The notes: generated from the sequence alone by a model not told the origin. DNA of 64,000 nt from Lobosporangium transversale (GCF_002105155.1 NW_019028981.1:908501-972500); one strand, 5' to 3'. Shown: positions 46,347-62,413, counted from the first letter of the stretch. Numbers and translations: made by a program.

Positions 46347-47817
46347 GGCAATGAATTAATGACGATAGAGATATGATGAATGAGTGAAAAGAATGGTCGT
46401 CTAAAAGACTCAAGAGATATTGACCTGATGCATTAAAGTTTTCAAAACACACAAAGCCACTTTTTTTTTTTTTTTTTTTTTTTGCTTTAACAGCCACCAA
46501 AGAGTGAAGGGCACGCATACTTTGATTAAAAACAGCGTATTCTTTAACCTCTTAAAAAAAGAGTGTCATATCTAATACCCTGATCAAAGTCATACGTGAT
46601 CTTTCTCTTCTGGAGGACAAAATGAGAGATGGGTGTTTATATAAAGGAAAGAGGAAGTGCCAAAGGCATTTATCCATTTTTGTTGAGATATTCAAATATA
46701 TATATACTAGCTATGCTATATTATAGATAGGAATGTAACATTTTAGCATGTAGTCGGATGAGCGAATAATGGGAAAGAAAAGTCTTTGTCTTTTTTTGAC
46801 GTGGAAAAGAACTGTGCTTGGCTCACAGAAACGGTTTACAGGCAATAATCCACGTACATTTCTGTTTCAACGTATCAGGACCAAGAACGGTGATCATCCT
46901 TCAGATGAAAGCATTTTCTGAGATCCAGGGATCCGCTAGTATACATGTACATATCTTATTCCTCTTATCAAGAGTTTAATCTTGATATATTTTTAAATTT
47001 AAAAGGGAATGAATACAATCACAAATTCACAATTGAGCAAGAAGGTCGGCATTTCCTTTTGTGGCCATTTACCCCGCTCAAAAAAATTTTTTTTTTTTTT
47101 TTTTTTTTTTTTCTATTTCTATTACGGCGCATGCACTGTATATACGGATCCGCCATGACGGCCCTCAAGAGTTGATCCTGAGTTGGATTCATGCATGGTA
47201 TCTAGTATTTATCAGAGACATGAAAGACTCGTGGTAGTCCATCTTATTGTAAATCCATTATAAGTTATATGGCTCTAGAACATGGAGTCGAAATACCGTT
47301 GCGAGAGACACATCATTTCAAACAAAGATGCATACAACACGCAGATCGCGTCATGCAATTCTATTGAATCCGTTTTCAGATGTAAAAGCTGATGTGTTAT
47401 ATGTATAAACTGTCAGTTGTTGAAGTGACCGTATTTGGTCAATTGCGGGGCAAGAGAAATAATCATCAGGTTAAAATTTTTTATGGCATCAAAACATGTA
47501 GCACAAAGCATAAAACAGAGCAGAGGATGTTTAGGCTTGAAATAGAAACCCTTTGATTATTATATACAACCGAAGATTCTCTTATGTATGAACATTGATA
47601 ACATTGATATTGAGGAGTAGGAAAAAAAAAATAAAAAAAAATAAAAAAAAAAATAAAAAAATGCAGTGCATTGTCAATGGATCAGTGCGCATGGAACGGT
47701 TAAGGCTGAATCTGAGGGTAAACTCTAGAGAAGATGGGTAGATAGATCAATTGTAGTTTTCAATGTGTCTTGCTAAATAGGTACATCACGAATGTGGTGT
47801 CAATGGTGCCTGAATAT

Positions 47818-47890
47818 GGGCAAGGCAAAGCAAAGCAAAGCAAGGCAAGGCAAGGCAAGACAAGGCAAGACAAGGTCAGACAAGACAAGG
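47818..47890 (+). repeat. GCAAG/ACAAG pentanucleotide array
   Basis: About 14 tandem five-base units drift between caaag, caagg and caaga. It is intergenic; its interrupted structure suggests an ageing microsatellite. Confidence 0.85.
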
Positions 47891-48123
47891 GTTGATCTCT
47901 CTTTTCTTCCCCATCCCCAGTAAATGCCAAGTTTGCTGACCAACAGGATGTAGATGTACGTCACTTTAAATGTGTGTGTGTATTGATGATTGAATAAAGC
48001 TGAAATGTGTTTCTTTGTCCGGTCCTTATCAGGAGAGGCAGGAGGGTAAACAGCAAAGCCATTTATTTTATCCAATTCAACCGAAGAGGTCATTCAAAGT
48101 CCACATGCAAATGCAAAATGAAC

Positions 48124-48216
48124 GTAAATTTTATATATTTATATATATATAAATTATTATATTTATTTATTTATTTATTTTATACTGTTATATATATTAT
48201 ATATAATAAAATAATA

Positions 48217-48245
<29 letters not shown>
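48124..48245. repeat. AT satellite with A run
   Basis: This is an almost pure A/T stretch of TATATA, TTTATT and final A repeats, about 225-345 bp before the citrate synthase start codon. It could act as a nucleosome-depleted promoter element. Confidence 0.8.
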
Positions 48246-48247
<2 letters not shown>

Positions 48248-48467
48248 TTGAACTGATCAAAGCGACAATATGAATGAATGTGAATGTGATTATAGAAAAT
48301 AAACAAACAACAAAGACCAAAGACCGACGACAAGGACATGACGGGTATAATTATTTCGTCTTCCTCCGATCTTCCTTTTCTTTCTTTCTTTCTTTCTTCC
48401 TCTTCTTTCTCTCATCATTTCCTCTTACTTTCTCTCTCCACTCCAATCTTATTCATCCCCTCATACC

Positions 48468-48922
48468 ATGGCTTCTCTCCGCGCTGCCTTCCGCCTCCCT
48501 GGCCTTGCCAAGGTATTTTACTATACTCCATTCTTTTACCAGTCTTCTTTACTCTCTAATCTTTGCATCATGGACCATAATCATAGTGATCAACAAATTC
48601 ACTCACACTTGATCTATCCAAAGAAGAATTCTTGAGTCGCGTTGCAACTATTCAAAGTAATAGTCTTTAATCTTTGCTTTACATTCTAATTTTGATTTTT
48701 TTTTTTATTTTTTTTTGTCTTTAAGGTTGCTACTCGTCATAACACTTTCGCCGCTACTGCCATCCGCGCTTACTCCACCAAGCCTCAGGTGCGTTACTGA
48801 TGATTGATTTTTTTTTTTTTTTTTTTTTTGTTTTTATGGGATGATGGGATGGTTCTGTCACTCCTAAAAATTGCCGGTTCAGTTTCACAGATCACGTTAA
48901 ATGTATCAAAAGAAAAAAAAAA

Positions 48923-48954
<32 letters not shown>

Positions 48955-50666
48955 AAAAATAAAAAAGCAGAGGGTTTTAATTTGAATGCGAGGGTTTTCT
49001 TTTTGAAAGAAGCTCCTTGTTGCATTAGTCATCGACTAGCGGATGAACGTCCAGGAAGGGGCATATTTCTTAAAGACAACCAGCACATAGACGGAAGCGG
49101 TGGCTTATATTTGCTCTGTTTTTGGGGTATTTGTGTTGCTGTCTCCGGCAGGTCACAGTTTTCGTACTGTGGGAATGTTGTTGGGTTGAATTTGTAATTT
49201 TTTTTTCTTATCATATCATGAATGGTGATAAAAAAAAGTTATTAGCTCCCGTGGGCGGGCGCCGCTGAGGAAATTGATAGAGGATCATCCGTTTATTATG
49301 ATCCATTTTACTGATCCAATATCTTTTCCATTAAATACATCATCCCCAACATAAATAGGGCTTGAAGGATCGCCTTCGCGAGTTGATCCCTGAGAAGCGT
49401 GAGGAGGTCAAGCAGGTCAAGGCCGAATTTGGTAACAAGGTCTTGGGCGAGACCACCGTCGACATGGCCTACGGAGGCATGCGTGGCATCAAGGGTCTCA
49501 TCTGGGAGGGCTCCGTTCTCGATGCTGAGGAAGGTATCCGCTTCCGCGGCAAGACCATCCCTGAGTGCCAGCGTGATCTCCCAGCTGCCCAAGGTGGTAG
49601 CGAGCCTCTCCCAGAGTCCCTCTTCTGGCTCTTGGTCACTGGCGAGGTCCCTACTTCGGAACAGGTCCGTAGTCTCTCGGCCGAGTGGGCTGCCCGCGCT
49701 ACCCTCCCCACTTTTGTCGAGGACCTCATCGATCGCTGCCCCAAGACCCTTCATCCCATGTCTCAGTTCTCTTTGGCCGTCACTGCTCTTCAGCATGAAT
49801 CTCAGTTCGCAAAGGCATACCAGGATGGTGTCAACAAGCAGGAATACTGGGACACCACCTTTGAGGATTCTATGGACCTCATTGCCAAGCTTCCTAATAT
49901 TGCCGGCCGTATCTATCAGAATGTTTACAAGAGTGGCTCTAGAGTTGGTGAGATCAACCTCGATAGGGACTATGGTGCCAACTTGGCCAGTCTCCTTGGC
50001 TTCGGCGACAACAAGGAGTTTGTTGAGTTGATGCGACTTTACCTTACTATTCACTCTGATCACGAGGGAGGCAACGTTTCTGCTCACACCACCCACTTGG
50101 TCGGCTCTGCCCTCTCTGACCCTTATCTCTCCTTCGCTGCCGGCTTGAATGGTCTGGCTGGTCCTCTTCATGGCCTTGCTAACCAGGAGGTTCTTAACTG
50201 GATCATCAAGATGCGCGAGGAGCTCGGCAACAAGGATGTCTCGGATGAGACCATCAAGGATTACATCTGGAAGACACTCAAGAGTGGTCAGGTCGTTCCC
50301 GGCTACGGCCACGCTGTCCTCCGTAAGACCGATCCTCGTTACACTTGCCAACGTGAGTTCGCCTTGAAGCATATCCCCAATGACCCTCTCTTCAAGCTCG
50401 TCTCACAGATTTACACTGTCGCCCCTGGTGTCCTCACTGAGCACGGCAAGACCAAGAACCCCTGGCCCAACGTTGATGCACACTCTGGTGTTCTCCTCTC
50501 TGCCTATGGTTTGACTGAGCAGCAGTTCTACACTGTCCTCTTTGGTGTTTCACGTGGCCTCGGAGTGTTGTCCCAGTTGATCTGGGACCGTGCTTTGGGC
50601 ATGCCTCTTGAGCGCCCCAAGTCATACTCGACTGCTGCCATCAAGGCCATGTTCGCCAAGAAGTAA
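48468..50666 (+). CDS. CIT1: Mitochondrial citrate synthase, 3 exons, 471 aa
   Basis: The enzyme condenses acetyl-CoA with oxaloacetate to citrate in the TCA cycle. Exons 48468-48512, 48726-48788 and 49359-50666 join in phase 0. The two short first exons encode only the mitochondrial targeting peptide ([20 protein letters not shown] to RAYSTKPQ; basic, no acidic residue). The mature enzyme begins near [14 protein letters not shown]. Active-site segments are seen: [20 protein letters not shown] and [11 protein letters not shown] (first catalytic His), [16 protein letters not shown] (second His) and [10 protein letters not shown] (Asp). Length and motifs match eukaryotic type I enzymes. Exon 3 has markedly C-ending codon use, unlike most neighbours, as expected for a highly expressed gene. 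The 570-bp second intron carries A/T runs and no gene. Confidence 0.97.
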
Positions 50667-51114
50667 GCTTTTGTGAACATATCCTCCCTCATTATCCAAT
50701 TCATTCTATAGACGATTGAAAGATCACACCTCCCTATTTCTTGTTCATTATCTGTGTTTTTATTTTATATTGTTATTATTATCATCATAACCATTCACCC
50801 ACGTCCCCCCTCCATATCCTTTCTGCTTGATTCCATCCATCTGCACATACAAACAAACAAAAATAACTTAATAAAAAAAAAATGTGTGAAATTGACGTAT
50901 CATGGCAGCTTTGGTATACTTGAAGGTGATGACGATGAGCGAATAGAAGAAAAGACCTATTAGGATCATAGAAGCAGGAACCAGGATCATTATTGACTAA
51001 GAGGAAGGAAAGAGGCTGCTAACCTGGAATCATTTGAATTCATGAGTAAATCGATTTATATGTGTTCGATTTTTTTTTTAATTTTTTTTTTATTGATTTG
51101 GTATGGAAACTACT
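50667..51114. other. Convergent spacer, citrate synthase and DUF4112-type gene
   Basis: AT-rich 3' flanks only. ACTTAATAAAAAAAAAATG near 50866 is a likely polyadenylation region for citrate synthase. Confidence 0.5.
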
Positions 51115-52021
51115 TCATCGACTGAACCCATATCCATTGCCAACACCAGCAGCCCTTGATCTCATGTTTGTACGTCCTCTTGGCTCTGTGCCGTTGGCTA
51201 GCGGATGTTCTCTATTGTAGCGCTGCACATCAACTAGGCGATTGTCCTGTAACCAATTCTATGCAGTCATCAGGACAAAAATATTTGCGTCAGTCTAGGC
51301 AGGGTAATTTGAAGACTACAGGACTACATGTTACAAGCCAAATTAACAAGACTTACTGCTAGGATAGACAGGTTGTACTGGTTGGATTTATAAAAGACGT
51401 CAAGGATGTCGCCAACCCAAGGAATCAGACCAACTACAAAATCAATTATTACATTGAGCAACATACGCTAATGAGACGATAATCATTAAAATATGAACGT
51501 TAGAAAAGAAATTCAAGGGGATACTGAAAAGAACAAAAAGTCATCATTTTGGATTCTGTGGACATATTCTTAAAAACAAAACAAAAAAAAAAGTCCTTAC
51601 TAGCATGAGCTGTATTGGGAGACCAAAGAGGAAGCAGAGGTAGACCTGATATAACGATGCAACCAACCCCAAGAAGTCGCCTAAGATATATAGAAAACAT
51701 AACAAGCCAATAAAGTGTAAAGAAGCACGTGTCAGGCAGTAATATTTTGTAAAAGTAAAAACACATGCAAGAGTTTTTGTCATGTCGTTGACATGCCAAG
51801 GTCACTCCATGTTGTTCAGTGTATATAAATGAACGTCCATTGTTGAAACTAAACTAACCAACAACAGGAATAAAGCCAATGATGGCCTCCACTCCGAGAG
51901 GGAACCCTCCGACGACTGCAAAACTATCGAGCCAGTATGCAATCTTCCGGATCCGACCATAGAGAGCCTCACGCTCCTTCTCCGTTCGAGGTTCAAGATG
52001 ATATTGGCGCACAAAATTCAT
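51115..52021 (-). CDS. Small DUF4112-type membrane protein, 4 exons, 161 aa
   Basis: Exons on the minus strand: 52021-51859, 51680-51601, 51467-51357, 51246-51115; phases agree. The protein shows the pattern of the DUF4112 family: an N-terminal charged helix (RTEKEREALYGRIRKIAYWLD), a first glycine-rich hydrophobic segment (GVEAIIGFIPVVGDFLGL), a second membrane segment (VYLCFLFGLPIQLMLRMLLN) and the repeated motif VGLIPWVGDILDVFYKSNQYN. It ends in a basic Gly/Arg/Asn tail (RGRTNMRSRAAG). The twin IPxVGD motifs are the family hallmark. The molecular function of this family is not established; membrane location is inferred from hydrophobicity. None of the four exons is long, which makes the gene easy to miss. 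Confidence 0.88.
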
Positions 52022-52261
52022 GATACTTTAGTTTGTACTTTTTGCTTTTTTACGAGATCCGATAAATAAGAATGGGGAGTTGCGCTTCGCCTTTTTACTG
52101 TTGCAATATAATAATTGTTGAAGAAATGGGGAAAGAAGAGGAGAAAAAACAGTTGAAAGATAAAAAAATCGAAAAAATGAAAATGATGTCATGCCAATGA
52201 AACTACAGGACTTCTAATATTTCTATATTGGACAAGATTGATTCTTTCTAATCTTTCCTAT

Positions 52262-52893
52262 TTACTTGAGGCCAGTCATGTAGAACCCAAACTGAACCAG
52301 ACCCATAATCACAGGTTGCCATACAATCATATATCTACAAAAACAAACAAACAAAAATAAAATAAAAAAACATTAGCCCAATCATCACTTTCTTTGCAAC
52401 AGTAATCCTTCATTCTGCTTGCAATTCTTTCAAATCAAGTACCGGAGCGCATCCAAGAGATTCAAATAGAGCTGCTGTGTTGTATCCCAAGGATTTGTCT
52501 TGAAGGCGCGCAGATCGACCTTTTCTTTGCAGTATGGGCACATATCCTTCTTCCCGATCAAACACCATCCACGAATACACTCCTCATGAAATTCATGACC
52601 GCAGTTGAGTTTGATACTTGGCTCAACTGTTCCTGCTACGCCATTTGCCAAGGGCTGGAGGAGAACAGGGGGTTGTAGGTGTCCATGTGCATCAATCGTG
52701 CTTATGGCATTTGACACATGAATACCACAAATAGCACAGACACCCAGCCGCAAGTGCTTGCGTGGGAATCCCTCCTTGGTGTAATAGCCCAGTGTAGCCG
52801 CCATTGATTCCGTACAAAATTCAACGAAATCTCGACCCAAAATTCTAATTTCATGTAGGATTTTGAAATGGTGTGATGCATAAATATGTATAC

Positions 52894-52925
<32 letters not shown>

Positions 52926-54117
52926 CCAAGTAATACCAACTCATTGCGCAACATACCCAAAATAAATTCCGTATGACAAAAATGTTAAGCCCCAAGTGAT
53001 CAGTCCTGAACTTGCAGGGTCCTCGCCCTCCGGATCCGGAGCACCAAAGCCCATAAAAGTCAAAAACATCATAACGTAACCAATGATTCCAATGACATAC
53101 GAGATCTGATAAATGATCCAGAACCATTTGTACACAATCCTGGAGAATGTATGAAAACAATAAGTAGATTGATAAGTATCAAGGATCATGTCTTTCGTTT
53201 ATATCCGTGCATGGCAATGCTTGCCTTCGACGGATCATGAGTTTTTTTTTTTTTTCTTTTTCCTTTTCCTTTTCCTTTTCTTTCCTTACTTGGGTGTCAT
53301 ATGATGGAGTGGTTTTCGGGTGGCCTTGTAAATAATCCATGAGTTGAGGATGGTAAAAATAGCCCAAATTGATGCAAACTGATCCATACGCCCATGAAGT
53401 GCAAACATGAACGGGATCAACCTAAGAAGAAAAAGAGTTTTTTTTATTTTATTTTTATGTCAACACTTGAAACAAACCTCAACTGGTTTGCACTCTCATA
53501 AAATAAAAAGAAAAATGTATATACCAGAGTCCAATAGTTGTTGTAGCTTGGTATGATCGGTAATGGTGTTTCTTCCAGTATAATAGCACGAACTGAAAGG
53601 AAATGAGAGATACGATGATAATAAGCGCCATCCGGCTGTGTGTCTCCTCGTGTCCTGCATGCTCATGAAGGTACTTGGCTTGGTTTTCGATACTAGCCCA
53701 AGCAAAAGAAATATCAGGATGGCAAGAGAGCGTCAATGAATGAGGTTCATTAACTTGGATCACTAAAAAAAGCTTCGTTGGTCAATGATCTGTGCGTCAA
53801 TAGACTTTAGCTGTCCAGGGGGTATCAAGGTCATCCAAACCCATTGTTGCCGTTGCTGGCAAAAAGTCTTTACTTTTTCTTTTCTTTCCTTTTTTTCTCC
53901 ATTTCCTGTATGTCTTTGGATAACATGCAGTGACATGGCGACTGTAACTGGTTATTGTTGCAATGTTCCTTGTCTCGTCTCTGTCCTGTCTTTTAAGCCA
54001 AAGTGTGTGAGTGGGCGTGATGTATACTCACTTGTGAATCTGACCCTCACTCAAGTGGATCTTGCCTTCATGGGCTTCCTCAAGGATGTGATCCAATCGT
54101 TGCGCCTCTTGTTCCAT
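52262..54117 (-). CDS. RNF121: RNF121/RNF175-like RING E3 ubiquitin ligase, 6 exons, 347 aa
   Basis: This is a multi-pass ER/Golgi membrane E3 ligase; animal RNF121 acts in membrane-protein quality control. Exons on the minus strand: 54117-54032, 53692-53525, 53421-53290, 53139-52957, 52844-52443, 52334-52262; phases agree. After a charged N-terminus come HAGHEETHSRMALIIIVSL (helix 1), LIPFMFALHGRMDQFASIW, ATRKPLHHMTPKIVYKWFW and further helices. The cytosolic RING follows: CAICG, a 40-residue loop, then LNCGHEFHEECIRGWCLIGKKDMCPYCKEKVDL with the remaining Cys/His ligands. NPWDTTQQLYLNLLDALRY leads into the last helix (YMIVWQPVIMGLVQFGFYM). Exon 2 was started at 53692 because the earlier AG at 53760 gives an immediate stop with exon 1. 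The gene is divergent from the kinase gene. Confidence 0.94.
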
Positions 54118-55003
54118 TTCTAATCTCTATCGACAAAAAAACTCTCTGATTCTGACAGACTGATTCGACTGGCTCGAGTGGCTCAACTGATTGTCTGTGT
54201 CTTTTGTATTTTTTCTTTTTGGTTTGAATGGATATTAGATGGCAATTCAAGATGTCAATTAACCCTTCGTTGTAGTTGTTTCTCCTTGCAAGCGCTCTTC
54301 GGTCGAGGAATAAATTAAAAGACGATAATGAGGATGGTGAGGATGGTGAGGATGGTGAGGATGATGTAAAAAAGAAAAAGAGATGGAAAGAAGAGAAAAG
54401 AAAAATAAAGTTATTGTTTTCAGTCGGTGTGCACTGAACAGGAAAGTGTGCAGTGTGTCACATACACACAGAAGATCAGCACTCTGTCCTTGTGTAGCTT
54501 TGCATCAACCACCCCTTTTCTGATGAATCAAAACAGTCCATGTACATGTTTGTAAAGGCATATTCTATACAAACGTGCCTTGTGCTTCTGAGCTTGAGGC
54601 TGTAGGAGGGTGTGGTGTATACTAGGTGTCTTCCGCAATGAAAACGGATCGGAAAAACTAAAAAGACCCATGACGAGATGTGTTTGTTTCTGCCTCCCTC
54701 TTTCTCTACAAATATATATATACCTAATGAAGGATATCATTTTACTTGCAGGAAGAGAGAAAGAGACAAAGAGAGAGAGCAATGAAACAAGAGCCTGAGT
54801 TTGGGTCCTTTGAGACAAAAAGGGAGTGGAGTATTATGAGAAATCGAGATGGGCACTGTAGTTGTCTCTAGTCTTCTGGGTCCTGTCCAGCTGCCCTGTC
54901 CAGCTGCCCCTGTAATCCACATTGTAAAAACCTTTTTCTTTTTTTTTTTTCTTTTTCTTTTTTTTTTCCTTCAATTGCAATTTCCTCCTTTCCCAACCCG
55001 ACC
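54118..55003. other. Divergent promoter region, RNF121-like and CaMKK-like kinase
   Basis: No gene is seen. It holds a GAGGATGGT minisatellite (54330-54366), GA-rich stretches and a T-rich leader at 54940-54968 just before the kinase ATG. Confidence 0.5.
54330..54366 (+). repeat. GAGGATGGT nonamer minisatellite
   Basis: Four tandem copies of gaggatggt, the last with one change (gaggatgat), lie in the divergent promoter region. Confidence 0.85.
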
Positions 55004-58009
<3,006 letters not shown>

Positions 58010-58319
58010 GATAGAGAAATGTGTAGTTTAAGTATCGATTATAAAAACGTGTAACTGGGGGTTTGAATGGCTTATTTTATTTATTATCAATGCCAATTTT
58101 TATCTTGATGAAAAAAAAAAAGCTGCGGCCGGCCATCAATAGATTAAATATGTAATGCAAGCTTGGAAAATTGTACAGGATTTAAATAATAAACTATGCT
58201 TAGGCGTATATGAGTGTGGTATTTGAGTGGGGAGTTGAATCTCACGATGATCCTGTGCTAATGTTGTTCTCCCATTCTTGCTGATAGTGGTGAGGACAAA
58301 TGTCTTTAAAGCTGTTGAG

Positions 58320-58354
<35 letters not shown>

Positions 58355-58385
58355 AAACCACGATAAACGCCACCTACTCCTGTAC
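58010..58385. other. Convergent spacer, kinase and SER3 genes
   Basis: AT-rich 3' flanks. It includes a T run at 58322-58347 followed by an A run, 30 bp beyond the SER3 stop codon. Confidence 0.5.
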
Positions 58386-60296
58386 TTAGTACAAGACACG
58401 AGTGACGATGTTGGTGGGAGTTTCGCTGACTCGGCGGTAGATTTCTTGAATCTGCTCTGGTGTGACATCTGAAATATCGGCCATAAGATAGGCAATCTTG
58501 CCCTTCGAATCTGAGAACTGTTTGTCGACATTATGTTCGGCCAAGATATCGGTAATCTGACGCAAAACACCGGGAACGTTCTGATGGGTGTAGCAGAGAC
58601 GGATCGAGTTCTCTTCCTCATCACGAATGGCACGGAGATCAACCTCTGGGAAGTTGACAGCTCCGATGGAGGTGCCATTGTTAATGAATTTAATCAATGC
58701 TTGTGAAACCTCAATACCAATCATGGACTGGGCTTCTTCAGTCGAACCTCCGATATGAGGTGTCAGAAGAGTGTTAGGGCATCCGATCAACTCTGATTCA
58801 AAGAACTTGCCGTTAGCAGCAGGCTCCTTAGGGAAGACATCGACGGCTGCACCGCCCAGATGACCGGAACGAAGAGCCTTGGCGAGGGCAGGGATATGGA
58901 CGACTGTGCCTCGGGAAGCATTAATCAAGAAGGAACCCTTCTTCATCCTGTTAAGCTCGTGCTCTCCGATCATATTCTTGGTTTCCTCTGTTTCTGGAAC
59001 ATGAAGAGTGACAAAATCTGAAATCTCGAGGAGCTCATTCAACGAGTCGACTTGTTTGCTAGTGCCCAGAGGCATCAAAGGAACCACATCATGGAATCGG
59101 ACACGCATGCCCATGGCCTCGGCTAGGACTGACAATTGTGATCCAATGTGGCCATATCCGACAATTCCTAGAGGTCAAGGGGTAAAATTTTTTTTTGATT
59201 AGCTGATTTTTATTTTGCGATAGAACCTCTTCAAATGTTGTATGGTATTTTTCTTTATCCTCATATTCTTACCAAGAGTCTTGCCACGGATTTCATAGCA
59301 ATTGGCAGAGACCTTGGACCAGATGCCTTGATGCATCTCCTGGTTACGGTCTCCGAGTTGTCTGGACAATAAAACGATTTCTGCAATAACCAACTCTGCT
59401 ACAGACCTCGAGTTGGAAAAGGGGGAATTGAAGACTGCAATACCCCTCTGAGCCGCGTACTCCAGATCAACCTGATTGGTACCAATACAGAAACATCCAA
59501 TGACACCCAGTTTCTCAGCAGCTTCAAGAACCTTTCTGGTCAGTTTAGTCTTGGAGCGGATACCAATACAATGAATATCACGGATCTTTTCGATCAACAC
59601 ATCCTCTGACAGGGCCTTTGCATACGTTTCAACCTGGCGAGAGAAAGAAAAGAAAAAGATAAAGTGCGTGAGCCAATGAATGCATGCGTCGTCAAAGATA
59701 GAATAGTACGCTAAATTTTTAAATGTATTTCGAGATAAAAGAGTTCCTTTGGTCTCTCAAACTTCCAAAGGAGGACAAGTCCGGGATAGAAGAAAAAAGA
59801 TGCTTATCAAAATCTTTCCTTCACTTCCAGGACAGTCATACCAACAAACATCGCAAATCCTCTCCAAATGATAAAGAGAGGGATAGAAAGACAAAGACAT
59901 TGAATATTCATCTGTATAAAAAAGTTGAAGAGGAAGTGTTCCTTTGTTCGAATCTCCAATAGTTTATTGATTTGGAGACCCAAAAAATAAAAATAAAAAT
60001 AAAAATAAAATGGACAATTGTCATCTTCCTTCCTTTACAAAATTTGCTTATCTTTTCTTTTCTTTTTTTTTTTTTAATACCTGGTAACCCTGGTTCCTGA
60101 GACCGGTGACAGCAGTCTCATTAATATTTTCGAGCAAAAGGATCTTGATATTGGCAGTGTTAAAGGGCTTGAGAAGTTTGACCTTGTTGGATCCACTAAT
60201 GGATCCTTTTCTTTCAACATTTGCTGGTGCAGAGGATGCAAGTGATCCGTTGGCTGGCACTGCGGGTGCACCGTTGGTTTCATTAGTCGAAGGCAT
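58386..60296 (-). CDS. SER3: D-3-phosphoglycerate dehydrogenase (serine biosynthesis), 3 exons, 452 aa
   Basis: The enzyme oxidises 3-phosphoglycerate to 3-phosphohydroxypyruvate with NAD+, the first step of serine synthesis. Exons on the minus strand: 60296-60081, 59633-59273, 59167-58386; phases agree. A Ser/Ala-rich N-terminal extension of about 40 residues precedes KLLKPFNTANIKILLLENI. The substrate domain has GIRSKTKLT and GCFCIGTNQVDLEYAAQRGI. The Rossmann fold has GIVGYGHIGSQLSVLA with Asp in RFHD. Catalytic residues lie in LINASRGTVV (Arg), the DVFPKEPA segment (Glu) and TPHIGGSTEEAQ (His). The C-terminal ACT domain (NVPGVLRQITDILAEHNVD to VLY) is the regulatory serine-binding type found in yeast Ser3/Ser33. 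The 450-residue length matches that class. Confidence 0.96.
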
Positions 60297-61368
60297 CGTT
60301 GTTAATGGAGTAAAGAGACGAGTGAAAGAAAAAGGCAGAGAATGCGTGTGGGACAGGGAGTAGAAAAAACAGAGAAATGAAAAAAGACGTTTTTTTTTTT
60401 TTTTTGCTCCGCATCATCTTCCCGTTTTATATGAGCGACGGACAATGAATTACAGAGACAGTTGATCAGCAAGTAACAGCCATCTTTGAGCTCTTTTTTT
60501 TTTTTTTTTATCAAGGCTGAGTATTTCTAGAGTTCATTGCAAGCTAAAATACAAGCTAACCTTGTAAACATTACCCCTTCATCCTTTACATTGTACACCA
60601 CATCCAAGTAATACACCCTGATAATAAAAAAAAGGCGCCATTCGTGACTGCCCTCGTTTCTTTCTTTTGAGATTGAACAAATGTTATCGACCGAAAGAAT
60701 GAGACCTTCCTAAGGGATCTCTTCTCTCTTTCTTCTTTCTTTCATGTCATTCATGACAAATCAAATGAATACATGACATGTCATATATATCCACATCTCT
60801 AAAACATTCGCACGCACAAGGCGCAGGCTGAAATTTTTTTTTTTTATTTGAAAATTTTGATTTAAGAAACCCACATGCTAAAAGAGTCATCGCACTGACT
60901 GTTGATATGAAATTTTGTGGGGAGCAATTGCCATGGTGCGGAGATTTTTTCCTTATCTTGTACAGACATCTTAATAAGGAAAGACCTGGGGAAACTGAAC
61001 TGTTTACATAAACCATTGAAGGATATACAAAAAACAAAAAACAACACTCTTCCTCTTCATGTACTCTTCACAAACAGCAAGTCTAAAGCAATTTGACAAC
61101 TTTTATGATCTTTATCAAAAAAAACCTTTTTTTTTATGAGGTGTCTACAATAATCTATGATACAAACTACAAAGCAGTGCATTATTATACAAAATAAAAG
61201 AAAAAGAAAAAGAAAAAAAAAAAAAAAAACAACAACGAATAAATGCAAATATAAACAACATGTCAATGCAAAGGACTCTCATTAAAATAATTGCAAGGAT
61301 AATAATAAACAATAGCCAAAAGAGACATTCATGTTGTGGAGGGTGGTCCTGCAAAGACTACGGATATA
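60297..61368. other. Spacer between SER3 and phosphodiesterase genes
   Basis: No gene is seen. It contains T runs at 60391-60404 and 60495-60509, ATG-poor AT-rich DNA and the 3' flank of the phosphodiesterase gene (AAAATAAAAG near 61192). Confidence 0.5.
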
Positions 61369-62379
61369 TTAGTGGTTCGCTTCAGATAGACTCAATTTGG
61401 GTGATGGTGGTAATGGACTTGACGTCGAATCCAAGCATCCACGAGCAATATCAAGTGGTCCACCTGGCCGGTAAATTTCTTGACACCGGCCGTAGAAAAT
61501 ATTACCAGGAAAGATCGCTGGTGTATTACTACGCATGCTAATGTGGTCAAGATGATACTGTTGATTTGCCGGTTGGTTAGAATTAAATGTCGGATCATTA
61601 GCAGCCGTAGGTGCTTGTGAGGGGTGATATAGAGACGGATGTAGAAGCAAGGGCGGCGAGGTTGGCGGAGGATCTGGCCATTCACCAGGTATCGATGATG
61701 ATGTGTGGAGACGGTTTAAAGGCCTTAAGTTTGCATTCGCACCATCATTATCACAAAGGGCCCATGCTCGATCAGATGAGGAGTCTAGATAGTTAAGGAT
61801 AACATAGCCATCACCATACTCTTCTCGAATGCTTGTGTGTTTTTCTTCAAGCTGTAGGCTACCATATCGACGTTGCCGAAATGGTGACTTTGGATCAAGA
61901 TGAGATGAGCACGACACAGGAACAGTCTGTTCGGAATCCTTTAGCTGTAGTTGCTGCTCGCTTGCTTCGAGCAACACCTTTTCGTCTTTATCCCCACTAT
62001 CACAACCCTTGCTGATATTGATGGGTGTGATGGCAGTGTTGTTGGACGAGCAGGCGCTAGGGAGATTAACAGTCGCATCCTTGCCAGCAAGGGCTACCTC
62101 TCGTTTCAAGGCATTTATAACGGCATCCTGATTCATAGTACCATTGTTGTTACTTTCTGTAAAGCGCGAGTGGTCTTGGAGGTCTCGAAGGCACGATAAA
62201 GACTTCCCAGAGAGCGACCGCTTAATCTTCCGTAGTGAATGATGACGGTGCGAGCGGTCCATGTATCGTAGTCTCTTGTGATGGATTGGTCGATGCGTAC
62301 CGGCGTCGTCTAGCACTAATACACCAGCGGCCACTGCAAAAACAAAGAGAGGGTATTGCCATTAGCTTCTACCAAAAGG

Positions 62380-62413
<34 letters not shown>

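Larger units (their letters stand above)
46347..48467. other. Spacer between MAK5 and citrate synthase genes
   Basis: About 2.1 kb without a recognisable gene. It contains T runs at 46461-46483 and 47089-47112, an AAAAATAAAA repeat at 47620-47660, a GCAAG-type pentanucleotide array and a dense AT satellite listed separately, and a C/T-rich leader from about 48360 immediately before the citrate synthase ATG. Confidence 0.6.

Noticed and set aside
46318-46518. Possible extra first exon of MAK5 (MRALHSLVAV frame)
   Set aside because: It is mostly a poly-Lys artefact of an A/T run, overlaps the start region in another frame and has no matching splice join.
47818-47890. CRISPR-like or regulatory array
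   Set aside because: The units are five bases and contiguous, without spacers; it is a microsatellite.
48901-49197. 98-codon frame inside citrate synthase intron 2
   Set aside because: It starts in an A-rich low-complexity stretch and has no recognisable protein features; the intron junctions around it are phase-consistent.
49308-50372. A 354-codon open frame on the minus strand opposite citrate synthase
   Set aside because: It mirrors the strongly biased, C-ending codon use of citrate synthase exon 3, which removes antisense stops. The translated protein has no recognisable domain and no separate promoter is evident.
53698-53763. Extension of the RNF121-like exon 2 upstream to the AG at about 53760
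   Set aside because: Joined to exon 1 (phase 2) it gives a stop at once. The acceptor before 53692 follows a pyrimidine-rich stretch and keeps the frame.
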